DNA of 10,336 nucleotides from assembly GCA_029268085.1 (NCBI GenBank), contig JAJUHD010000084.1, positions 1 to 10,336 of the forward strand, in the 5' to 3' direction. The notes under the pieces are model-generated. The model did not search any database and was not told the DNA's origin. It saw only the letters and a program-made list of their open reading frames with translations. The translations under genes were made by a program, and so were the position numbers. Every line of letters starts with the position of its first letter. The first letter of the stretch is position 1. The DNA comes from Bacillota bacterium. Its GTDB lineage: Bacteria > Bacillota > Clostridia > Oscillospirales > Oscillospiraceae. This document shows positions 1 through 5,712 of the stretch, in pieces.

Positions 1-536
1 CGTTAATCACAATTTATCTTGCTGCTGTGATTGCAAATGCCGCGCTTTCTAAAGACAACCTGGCTAACGTTGCAAAACTCCTCAAAAAGGTTTGCACGCT
101 TGGGCTGACCCTGCTCATGATGGCGTTTACGGCGTATCTCGGCATGACGGGACTCATCACCGGCAAGGCGGACGAATTCGCGACAAAGGTAACAAAAACC
201 GTCCTCGGTACGGCGCTTCCGGTTGTTGGAAGCATTGTCTCGGATACCGCTGAAACACTAGTCGCCGGAGCGGGCATTATCAGGAACGCGATCGGCGTTT
301 ACGGTTTTCTCGCAGTTGCAGCGATTTGCCTAACCCCGTTTTTGACGCTTGGCATGCATTATTTGGTCTATAAAGGTATAGCGGCCTTCACGGAGGCGCT
401 TGCGGATAAGAGCATGGCGGAGCTTATTTCCGATGTAGGAGCGGCTTTCGGAATGATACTTGCTCTGGTCGGCTGCGGCGGAATTATGCTTTTCTTCTCT
501 GTCATTTCGAGCATGAAGGCGGTGAGCGGAGTATGA
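1..536 (+). CDS. spoIIIAE: Stage III sporulation protein AE, C-terminal part (5' end cut by window)
   Basis: The frame is open to the left window edge (first full codon at position 3), so the GTG at 27 is an internal Val and the true start lies upstream. About 178 residues are visible, versus roughly 400 for full-length B. subtilis SpoIIIAE, so this is the C-terminal half. It is strongly hydrophobic, with several membrane segments (around LGLTLLMMAFTAYLG, YGFLAVAAICLTPFLTLG and GMILALVGCGGIMLFF). The stretch GTALPVVGSIVSDTAETLVAG followed by an Arg-Asn-containing segment is what I recognise as the family's conserved core. By family knowledge it is a polytopic mother-cell membrane component of the SpoIIIA-SpoIIQ channel and is made under sigma-E. 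The stop overlaps the spoIIIAF start as ATGA, suggesting translational coupling. The identity is firm from both the protein and its position before AF-AG-AH. Confidence 0.95.
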   Translation, partial: LITIYLAAVIANAALSKDNLANVAKLLKKVCTLGLTLLMMAFTAYLGMTGLITGKADEFATKVTKTVLGTALPVVGSIVSDTAETLVAGAGIIRNAIGVYGFLAVAAICLTPFLTLGMHYLVYKGIAAFTEALADKSMAELISDVGAAFGMILALVGCGGIMLFFSVISSMKAVSGV

Positions 537-1027
537 CGGAGTTTGCGGGCGAATGGGTCAGGGCAATCGCAGGAGCGGCTCTGATCTGTGCGGCGGCGAC
601 GGCGCTGACGCCTAAGGGCAAGGTCAAGAACGTCCTGAAGCTCCTTTGCGGTATCGTTCTTATAACCGCGATGATCAATCCGTTTATTAATGAGGAGCTG
701 CCGACCGTGTCGATGGACATGGCGGAATACCGCAGGGAGGCGGAGGAGATTATAGGCAGGGCTGAGGAAAAGGAAAACAGTCTGAGCAGAACTATCATAG
801 AGGACGAGTTGGAAACATATATATTGGACAAAGCGAAAAGCATGGACGCAGAGCTTCAGAGCGTTGAGGTTTCGGTAAAGTGGGGTGATGAGGGGTGCTG
901 GTATCCCTATGAGGTCCGTGTGACAGCGGACATACCGCAGAGGGAAAAGAACCTGATTTCAAACAGTATCGAGGCGGAACTGGGAGTTCCGGACGAACGA
1001 CAGTATTGGAGCGGCTATGAAGGATGA
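533..1027 (+). CDS. spoIIIAF: Stage III sporulation protein AF
   Basis: 164 residues, somewhat shorter than the ~206 of B. subtilis. Two N-terminal membrane segments (about residues 9-25 and 35-50, separated by the basic loop TPKGKVKN) are followed by a soluble, charged C-terminal domain of about 110 residues. The segment VLKLLCGIVLITAMINPF matches the conserved second helix of the family. SpoIIIAF is a component of the mother-cell SpoIIIA complex; its soluble domain is related to the ring-forming folds of secretion systems. The ATG at 533 overlaps the spoIIIAE stop, and the 3' end overlaps spoIIIAG by 11 bases. An SD-like GGAG lies just upstream within spoIIIAE (around 526-530). Identity rests on the membrane topology, the conserved helix and the operon position. 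Confidence 0.93.
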   Translation: MTEFAGEWVRAIAGAALICAAATALTPKGKVKNVLKLLCGIVLITAMINPFINEELPTVSMDMAEYRREAEEIIGRAEEKENSLSRTIIEDELETYILDKAKSMDAELQSVEVSVKWGDEGCWYPYEVRVTADIPQREKNLISNSIEAELGVPDERQYWSGYEG

Positions 1028-1493
1028 AACAAAAGCAAAACCCGTAATTCTCAGGCTCTTGAAAAACAAATATGCGCTTATCGTGCTCGCTGCGGGGCTT
1101 GTGCTCATCCTCTGGCCGAGCGGGAGCAAAACGGAGGATAAAGAGGCGGCCGAACTGACGGCTCCTGCCTTCTCGATCGCCAAGGAGGAAGAAAGGCTCG
1201 CATCCCAGCTTTCGAAGATCAAGGGCGCGGGCAGGGTATCCGTGCTTCTTTCGGTAGAAGGCAGCGCTTCACGCGAGCTCGCCAAGGGAGAGGAGGGGAC
1301 GCTGGTCGTCTCCGAAAACGGCAAGGAGAGGGTGGTTGAGTTATATTATGTAAACCCGGTATATATGGGTGCGGTAATAGTTTGCGATGGTGCGGATTCC
1401 GCGGATATCAGGCTCAAGATAACAAAGGCGGTCTCAGCCTATACGGGGCTTGGCATGGACGAAATCACTGTAATAGCTATGGAAAATAAGTAA
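1017..1493 (+). CDS. spoIIIAG: Stage III sporulation protein AG
   Basis: 158 residues, shorter than the ~229 of B. subtilis SpoIIIAG. It has a short basic cytoplasmic N-terminus, one membrane helix at about residues 18-33 (YALIVLAAGLVLILWP), a linker, and an extracytoplasmic ring-building domain from about residue 55. Family hallmarks are EERLASQLSKIKGAGRVSVLL (about 58-78) and VYMGAVIVCDGADSADIRLK (about 115-134), which resemble the YscJ/FliF-type ring fold. By family knowledge SpoIIIAG forms a large ring in the intermembrane space between mother cell and forespore. The ATG at 1017 lies inside the end of spoIIIAF and is preceded by GGAG at 1008-1011. The shorter length seems to come mostly from a reduced linker and tail; the conserved core appears complete. 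Confidence 0.95.
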   Translation: MKDETKAKPVILRLLKNKYALIVLAAGLVLILWPSGSKTEDKEAAELTAPAFSIAKEEERLASQLSKIKGAGRVSVLLSVEGSASRELAKGEEGTLVVSENGKERVVELYYVNPVYMGAVIVCDGADSADIRLKITKAVSAYTGLGMDEITVIAMENK

Positions 1494-1522
1494 TTTTAAA
1501 GGAACGAATCGGAGGAGGAAAA

Positions 1523-2182
1523 ATGAACAAAACAAAAAAATACATAACGATAGCGGCGGTGCTCCTATGTGTCTGCGCCGCAGTTTATCTTAACTGGTCG
1601 TACAACAATGAAAAAACAGGCAGCACTTCGCTTTCCGACGCGGAGCTCGCGAACGCGAAATCCGGGGAGGAAGCCGCTTCGGGGCTCAGCGAGGAAGTCT
1701 CGGACTATTTTGCGGAGGCAAGGCTCACAAGACAGCAGTCTCGTGATGAGGCTTTGGAGCTTTTGAAGGCAGCTGCCGCTTCCGAGACAGCTTCACAGGA
1801 GACTATAGACGGTGCGATGGAAGCCATATCCGCAATGGCAAACTATTCGATGCTTGAAACGCAGATCGAAAACCTTCTTCTTGCAAAGGATTTTGCCGAG
1901 TGCGTCGCCTTTATAAGCGCAGACGGAGTTACGCTTGCCGTTCCAGCTCCCGCGGAGGGTCTTACCGCCGAGGACGTTGCGAAAATTACGGACGCGGTTG
2001 TTGCCGAGACTGATTTTGCCGCCACTCAAATCAGAATAATTGAAGTCAAGAACAGCAAGGCATCGCCCAGCCCCTCTCCGTCGCCCAGTCCCAGCGCAGG
2101 CCCTGCGTCAGATACCTCTGAGGATGCAGAAACAGGCGAGACGGACGATACGATGACCGATATGGGAGAGATGCTGGAGTAA
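1523..2182 (+). CDS. spoIIIAH: Stage III sporulation protein AH, with unusual Ser-Pro/acidic C-terminal tail
   Basis: 219 residues. The N-terminal membrane anchor is at about residues 7-24 and is followed by NWSYN, which I recognise as typical of clostridial SpoIIIAH. A helical, Glu/Ala-rich region (about 55-110) leads into the ring-forming domain (about 110-176: LLLAKDFAECVAFISADGVTL then the AEGLTAEDVAKI segment and the final IRIIEVK strand). By family knowledge this domain binds forespore SpoIIQ across the intermembrane space and is the zipper that joins the two membranes. Past the usual domain end there is a run of alternating Ser-Pro (residues 181-191) and then a 25-residue acidic tail with ten Asp/Glu and no Lys/Arg, which is odd for the family. 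The start ATG is backed by a strong GGAGGAGG at 1511-1518. It is the last gene of the spoIIIA operon. Confidence 0.95.
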   Translation: MNKTKKYITIAAVLLCVCAAVYLNWSYNNEKTGSTSLSDAELANAKSGEEAASGLSEEVSDYFAEARLTRQQSRDEALELLKAAAASETASQETIDGAMEAISAMANYSMLETQIENLLLAKDFAECVAFISADGVTLAVPAPAEGLTAEDVAKITDAVVAETDFAATQIRIIEVKNSKASPSPSPSPSPSAGPASDTSEDAETGETDDTMTDMGEMLE

Positions 2183-2215
2183 AAAGCGATTTTTCTTTAT
2201 TTTTTTGGACGGCTG

Positions 2216-2224
2216 TGGTAAAAT
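2216..2224 (+). promoter_or_regulatory. Candidate extended -10 promoter element for the asp23-family gene
   Basis: In the 91-base gap between spoIIIAH and the asp23-family gene, TGG-TAAAAT (2216-2224) matches an extended -10 (TGn followed by 5/6 of TATAAT). A -35 at the normal distance is poor (TTTATT at 2196-2201). An 8-base direct repeat GGTAAAAT occurs at 2217-2224 and 2234-2241, and a small inverted repeat TACCT-GAAA-AGGTA spans 2224-2237. A promoter is expected here because the upstream operon is sporulation-specific while the downstream genes are housekeeping. The match itself is weak. Confidence 0.35.
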
Positions 2225-2273
2225 ACCTGAAAAGGTAAAATGATAATCGTCAGACAGTAAGGAGGAACACACT

Positions 2274-2642
2274 ATGCCTGATAATTATATATCCACAGAA
2301 ACCGAAAAAGGAAAAATCAATATATCGGAAGACGTTATAGCGGTAATGGTCGGCGCGGCGATTACAGAGGTCGAGGGCGTTGACGGGCTGGCGAACACAG
2401 TCGGCAATGATATTTTGGAGTTTATAGGCAAGAAAAATCTTTCAAAGGGCGTCAAGGTTACGCTGCAGGACGACCATATAACTATCGACGTTCTGATCAT
2501 GGTCACCTTCGGATGCGTTATTACAGACGTTGCAGCGAAGGTTCAGAACAACGTGGCAAATGCGATCGAGGCAATGACGGGCCTTTCGCCGACGGTCAAC
2601 GTGCACGTCAGCGGAGTGGCCTTCCCCAAAACAAAGCAATGA
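2274..2642 (+). CDS. Asp23/Gls24 family (DUF322) protein, YqhY-like
   Basis: 122 residues, usual for the short Asp23/Gls24 family. Visible family features are ISEDVIAVMVGAAITEVEGVDGLA (about residues 17-40), an internal segment KGVKVTLQDDHITIDVLIMV, and the closing NVHVSGVAF. No signal peptide or membrane segment is seen. In B. subtilis the positional equivalent is yqhY, between accC and nusB, whose loss perturbs acetyl-CoA carboxylase; the biochemical activity of the family is not settled. Here the acc genes are not adjacent. The ATG is preceded by a strong AAGGAGG (2259-2265). The gene is followed by a strong hairpin, so its expression may be partly separated from nusB. Family membership is secure; the function should be left as unknown. 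Confidence 0.9.
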   Translation: MPDNYISTETEKGKINISEDVIAVMVGAAITEVEGVDGLANTVGNDILEFIGKKNLSKGVKVTLQDDHITIDVLIMVTFGCVITDVAAKVQNNVANAIEAMTGLSPTVNVHVSGVAFPKTKQ

Positions 2643-2647
2643 TAATC

Positions 2648-2691
2648 GGAAAGCGGAGCAGAAATGCAGCCGCTTTCCAATTATTTGCTTA
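2648..2691 (+). terminator. Intergenic hairpin between asp23-family gene and nusB (weak terminator or mRNA processing/stability element)
   Basis: A perfect 9-bp inverted repeat, GGAAAGCGG (2648-2656) with CCGCTTTCC (2670-2678), encloses a second small stem GCA-GAAA-TGC closed by a GNRA-type loop. The T-run after it is broken (AATTATTTGCTT, 2679-2690), so it is not a textbook intrinsic terminator. It could lower read-through into nusB, or protect the 3' end of the upstream transcript. It starts five bases after the stop codon. Confidence 0.5.
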
Positions 2692-2718
2692 TCCTAACAC
2701 ATCGGAGGAACACGAAAG

Positions 2719-3225
2719 ATGACCAGAACGATGGCAAGAGAAATCTCCGTTCAGCTTGGATTCAGCCTTGCCGATGAACCCGAAAAAGTCGGGGAAGCGC
2801 TTGAAAGCTTTTTTGACAGGGAATACTATGCTACGCTTGGGGCGGAGAATGATCTTTTCGCCGAATACCCGAGCGCAAAACAGCTTGAGTATATAAAAAA
2901 GATCGTCGAGGGTACCGTCAGCCGCAGGCAGGAGCTGGACGCTTACATCGAGAAATATTCAAGGGGATGGAAGCTTTCTCGTATTTCAAAAATAGCTCTT
3001 TCAATACTTCGCACCGCCCTGTTCGAGGTGCTCTATATGGACGATGTGCCGGACAGCGTTGCGATAAACGAGGCCGTCGAGCTTTCTAAGGGTTATGAGG
3101 AACCAGAGACAGTGGCCTTCATCAACGGGATACTTGGCTCGTTCATGCGGGCGGAGCGCGGAACGGAAGTTCTGCCAGAAAGGGAGCCCGAAGCGGCGGA
3201 AACCATGCCTGACACGGGGAACTGA
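2719..3225 (+). CDS. nusB: Transcription antitermination factor NusB
   Basis: 168 residues, all-helical. The N-terminus (TMAREISVQLGFSL) carries the family's Ala-Arg-Glu segment, and the C-terminal half is highly typical: WKLSRISKIALSILRTALFE, DDVPDSVAINEAVELSKGY and a closing FINGILGSF (ending at about residue 142). NusB binds boxA RNA with NusE/S10 and supports processive transcription of rRNA operons. About 26 residues follow the normal domain end (RAERGTEVLPEREPEAAETMPDTGN); this charged, Pro-containing tail is probably disordered. GGAGGA at 2704-2709 sits nine bases before the ATG at 2719, which favours it over the in-frame ATG four codons later. The gene is followed immediately by xseA. 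Confidence 0.95.
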   Translation: MTRTMAREISVQLGFSLADEPEKVGEALESFFDREYYATLGAENDLFAEYPSAKQLEYIKKIVEGTVSRRQELDAYIEKYSRGWKLSRISKIALSILRTALFEVLYMDDVPDSVAINEAVELSKGYEEPETVAFINGILGSFMRAERGTEVLPEREPEAAETMPDTGN

Positions 3226-3228
3226 GTG

Positions 3229-4437
3229 ATGGATAATGCCGTTTTATCAGTTACCGAGCTCAACAACTATATCAAGGATCTGCTGGACAGCGACACTCTT
3301 CTTGCGGGGCTTGCCGTTAAGGGTGAGATCTCAAACTATAAGCTCTATCCTTCGGGACACCATTATTTCACGCTAAAGGACGCAGAAAGCTCGATCCGCT
3401 GCGTCATGTTTAAAGGAAACGCCTCAAAGCTGCGCTTCACGCCGGAAAACGGCATGGGGGTAACGGCTGTGGGGCGCGTGACTGTTTTTCCGCGTGACGG
3501 TGCTTATCAGCTCTACTGCACGGAGCTTTTCCCCGAGGGTATGGGAGACCTGCATATCGCCTTCGAACAGCTCAAAGAGAAGCTCTCGAAAGAGGGGCTT
3601 TTTGATACATCGCACAAAAAACCGCTGCCGAGATATCCGAAGACCATAGCTGTAATAACCTCGTCCGCGGGCGCCGCAGTGCGCGACATGATACGCATCC
3701 TCGGCAAGCGCTGGCCGACGACGAAGATCGTAGTATTGCCTGTGCGCGTTCAGGGAGTTGAAGCTCCGCCCGAAATCGTCGGTGCGATACGCTACGCGAA
3801 CAGGTTTAAAATAGGCGATATTATCATTACGGGACGCGGCGGAGGCTCAATTGAGGACCTATGGGCATTTAACGATGAGCGGGTCGCTAGGGCAATATAC
3901 GAATCCGAGATACCCGTGATCTCAGCCGTGGGGCATGAGCCGGATGTCACGATTGCTGACTATGTCGCGGATCTTCGGGCTGCGACGCCGTCGAACGCTG
4001 CCGAGCTTGCGGTTCCGGATCAAAACGAATTTCGTGAAGCGCTATCGTCTATGGAAGCCCGGCTGTTGCAGGCGATGCGCAAGAAGGTCTCGGAAAAGAG
4101 GACAAGGCTTGAGAATATCGCTTCGCGCCGTGTCATGCAGAACCCGACTGCATATATCGACCAGAAAAGACTTGAGCTGGACAGTGCGCAGAATGCGCTT
4201 CTCTCATGCTATGAGCGTCTTATAAATATGAAAAAACATCTTTACATCCGCTGCGCCGCGTCGCTGGATGCGCTCAGCCCTCTCAAAGTGCTGGGCAGGG
4301 GCTATTCGATAACCACCGACATAAACGGGAATGCCGTTACAAACGCTGAAACCGTAAAGCCCGGAGATGGGCTGAACGTGAACCTGAGCCGCGGCGCTCT
4401 GAAGTGTACGGTAGATGAAGTTATACTTAGCAGATAA
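3229..4437 (+). CDS. xseA: Exodeoxyribonuclease VII large subunit
   Basis: 402 residues from the ATG at 3229; a GTG directly before it (3226) is also in frame, so the start is uncertain by one codon. GGGGA at 3216-3220 serves either, with better spacing for the ATG. Domains: N-terminal OB-fold for DNA binding (about 4-102: VTELNNYIKDLL, VKGEISNYK, GHHYFTLKD), catalytic domain (about 128-330) with ITSSAGAAVRDM, GRGGGSIEDLWAFND (202-216) and GHEPDVTIADYVADLRAATPSNAAE (split over 235-259), then a coiled-coil region that in this family binds the small subunits, and a closing LGRGYSIT segment. With XseB it degrades single-stranded DNA from both ends into short oligonucleotides. It lies next to xseB, as is usual, and looks intact. 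Confidence 0.97.
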   Translation: MDNAVLSVTELNNYIKDLLDSDTLLAGLAVKGEISNYKLYPSGHHYFTLKDAESSIRCVMFKGNASKLRFTPENGMGVTAVGRVTVFPRDGAYQLYCTELFPEGMGDLHIAFEQLKEKLSKEGLFDTSHKKPLPRYPKTIAVITSSAGAAVRDMIRILGKRWPTTKIVVLPVRVQGVEAPPEIVGAIRYANRFKIGDIIITGRGGGSIEDLWAFNDERVARAIYESEIPVISAVGHEPDVTIADYVADLRAATPSNAAELAVPDQNEFREALSSMEARLLQAMRKKVSEKRTRLENIASRRVMQNPTAYIDQKRLELDSAQNALLSCYERLINMKKHLYIRCAASLDALSPLKVLGRGYSITTDINGNAVTNAETVKPGDGLNVNLSRGALKCTVDEVILSR

Positions 4438-4452
4438 GGGGGATATAACCCG

Positions 4453-4686
4453 ATGGCGAAAACAGAAATCAGCTTTGAGCAGTCAATGGAAAGACTTGAC
4501 GCGATAGTTAAGCAGCTTGAGAAGGGCGAAGCGCCGCTCGGCGAGTCGCTCAAGCTTTTTGAAGAGGGAACAGCGCTTATCGCAGCCTGCGGCAAGATGC
4601 TTGACGAGGCGGAACAGAAGGTCGTTATGCTGAAAAAAGGCGAAAACGGTGAACCAGTTGAAATGCCTTTTGAGGGCGGTGAATAG
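4453..4686 (+). CDS. xseB: Exodeoxyribonuclease VII small subunit
   Basis: 77 residues, the usual size. The family signature is clear: ISFEQSMERLDAIVKQLEKG then PLGESLKLFEEGTALI, two helices that form the hairpin wrapping the large-subunit coiled coil. The C-terminus (GENGEPVEMPFEGGE) is acidic and probably flexible. The start ATG is 15 bases after the xseA stop and is preceded by AAGGGGG (4436-4442). Several small subunits join one XseA in the known enzyme. Expression is presumably coupled to xseA and ispA, as the gaps are 15 and 3 bases. Confidence 0.96.
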   Translation: MAKTEISFEQSMERLDAIVKQLEKGEAPLGESLKLFEEGTALIAACGKMLDEAEQKVVMLKKGENGEPVEMPFEGGE

Positions 4687-4689
4687 GTC

Positions 4690-5565
4690 GTGCCCTCATT
4701 ATATGAAGAATATCGGTCAATGGCCGAGGCTGAGATCCAAAAAGCCTTTCCCGGCCACAGCGGCATGCCTCAGCGACGTCTTGTCGAGGCTATGCGCTAC
4801 AGCCTGCTGGCAGGGGGAAAACGGATACGTCCGGTTTTGGTGCTCGCGTTCTGCGATGCAACGGGGGGCTGCCCTGAAAAGGCACTGCCTGCGGCTGTTG
4901 CCGTTGAAATGCTGCACACATACTCACTTATCCACGATGACCTGCCATGCATGGATAACGACGACCTGAGGCGCGGGAAACCGACAAACCATGTTGTTTA
5001 CGGTGAGTTCACCGCGATTCTTGCCGGGGACGCCCTGCAGGCAGAGGCTTTCGGGACAATACTTCGTTCCAGTCTTTCCGCTGAGGTGCGTGCTGAATGC
5101 GCAGAGGCTCTTGCGAATGCCGCCGGAATAGACGGGATCTGCGGCGGACAGCAGCTCGACATGGAGGGCAACGGTAAGACTTTGAACGAACAGCAGCTTA
5201 TCGAATTGCAGTCCCGAAAAACCGGAAGCCTTCTCGCGGCGGCGTGTTTGATGGGAGCAATCGTAGGAGGAGCGTCAAACAAACAGAAGGAAGCGGCTTC
5301 AGCTTTCGGCTCGGCGCTCGGCGCGGCATTCCAGATACGGGATGATATGCTGGATGAGCTGAGCACGACCGGAGAGCTCGGCAAGCCCGTCGGCTCCGAC
5401 AGACGCGGAGAGAAGACTACATTCATGAGCCTTTACGGACGGGATGAATGCCTGAGGCGCATCGCTGCGCTTACGGAATATGCAAAGAAAACCGTTTCCG
5501 GAATCTTTCCGTCGCCTCAGTTTCTTATGGACTTTGCGGACGAGCTGAGTATCCGACGAAGCTAA
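4690..5565 (+). CDS. ispA: Farnesyl diphosphate synthase (geranyltranstransferase)
   Basis: 291 residues from a GTG start three bases after the xseB stop; length and N-terminus fit the bacterial family, and the next in-frame ATG (10 codons in) would trim the first helix. First Asp-rich motif DDLPCMDNDD at residues 83-92, with the bacterial-type two-residue insertion and followed by LRRGKPTNH; second Asp-rich motif DDMLD at 218-222, followed by the typical GKPVGSDRRGEKTTF segment. GGKRIRP (42-48) binds diphosphate. Tyr78, five residues before the first motif, is the aromatic that in this family limits chain length to C15, so FPP is the likely product from IPP, DMAPP and GPP. It is the last gene before a terminator; dxs, the first enzyme of the same overall pathway, follows in the next transcription unit. 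Confidence 0.95.
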   Translation: MPSLYEEYRSMAEAEIQKAFPGHSGMPQRRLVEAMRYSLLAGGKRIRPVLVLAFCDATGGCPEKALPAAVAVEMLHTYSLIHDDLPCMDNDDLRRGKPTNHVVYGEFTAILAGDALQAEAFGTILRSSLSAEVRAECAEALANAAGIDGICGGQQLDMEGNGKTLNEQQLIELQSRKTGSLLAAACLMGAIVGGASNKQKEAASAFGSALGAAFQIRDDMLDELSTTGELGKPVGSDRRGEKTTFMSLYGRDECLRRIAALTEYAKKTVSGIFPSPQFLMDFADELSIRRS

Positions 5566-5601
5566 ACGGCTTATTCATTTTTTATGAATATAATTTAAAA
5601 G

Positions 5602-5636
5602 ACGCCTGTTTACACTTGTAAAAGCAGGCGTTTTTT
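5602..5636 (+). terminator. Rho-independent terminator after ispA
   Basis: ACGCCTG (5602-5608) pairs with CAGGCGT (5625-5631); an inner TTTAC/GTAAA stem extends it with an ACTT loop and a two-base bulge (AG). A run of six T (5631-5636) follows directly. It sits 36 bases after the ispA stop and ends the asp23/nusB-ispA unit. Its 3' part overlaps the candidate dxs promoter. Confidence 0.9.
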
Positions 5637-5644
5637 GTTATCAT
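5616..5644 (+). promoter_or_regulatory. Candidate sigma-A promoter for dxs
   Basis: TTGTAA (5616-5621, 4/6 to TTGACA) and TATCAT (5639-5644, 5/6 to TATAAT) are separated by exactly 17 bases. The -35 lies inside the hairpin of the ispA terminator. Transcription would begin near 5651, giving a leader of about 60 bases that contains the palindrome at 5669-5688. No better pair was found in the gap. Confidence 0.5.
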
Positions 5645-5668
5645 ATAGGATGCATATGCCATAAACTA

Positions 5669-5688
5669 ATACAGACGGCGGTCTGTAT
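5669..5688. promoter_or_regulatory. Perfect palindrome in the dxs leader (possible repressor operator or leader hairpin)
   Basis: ATACAGAC (5669-5676) and its exact reverse complement GTCTGTAT (5681-5688) flank the four bases GGCG. It lies downstream of the candidate dxs promoter and ends eight bases before the SD. The form (8-bp arms, short GC-rich centre with AGAC..GTCT half-sites) resembles operators of TetR-type repressors, but no such regulator gene is in the window. As RNA it would form an 8-bp hairpin without a T-run, so it is not a terminator. Confidence 0.55.
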
Positions 5689-5696
5689 GTATCTTT

Positions 5697-5702
5697 AAGA
5701 GG
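5697..5702 (+). promoter_or_regulatory. Ribosome binding site supporting the TTG start of dxs
   Basis: AAGAGG lies ten bases before the TTG at 5713. No in-frame ATG or GTG is near, and the residues encoded directly after the TTG already align with the normal Dxs N-terminus, so this SD identifies the start. Confidence 0.75.
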
Positions 5703-5712
5703 TAATCTTATT

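Noticed and set aside
27..536. GTG at 27 as the start of a 169-residue gene
   Set aside because: The frame continues upstream to the window edge with residues that fit SpoIIIAE, so the gene is truncated by the window rather than starting here.
2063..2095. Ser-Pro coding repeat in spoIIIAH as a DNA tandem repeat or frameshift artefact
   Set aside because: Codons for Ser vary (TCG, AGC, TCT, AGT), so it is not a simple DNA repeat, and the frame continues to a sensible stop before the next regulatory gap.
4302..4766. Open - strand frame over the xseA end, xseB and the ispA start
   Set aside because: Ser/Pro-rich translation with no family resemblance; antisense to three intact, well-recognised genes.
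5572..5590. AT-rich inverted repeat TATTCAT-N5-ATGAATA resembling an ARG box
   Set aside because: An ARG box has the order TGAAT then ATTCA; here the half-sites are reversed (ATTCA then TGAAT), so ArgR binding is not supported. More likely chance in an AT-rich gap.
5589..5594. Perfect TATAAT after ispA as a promoter
   Set aside because: No acceptable -35 at the right distance (ACGGCT at 5566-5571), and transcription from it would run straight into the terminator at 5602-5636.
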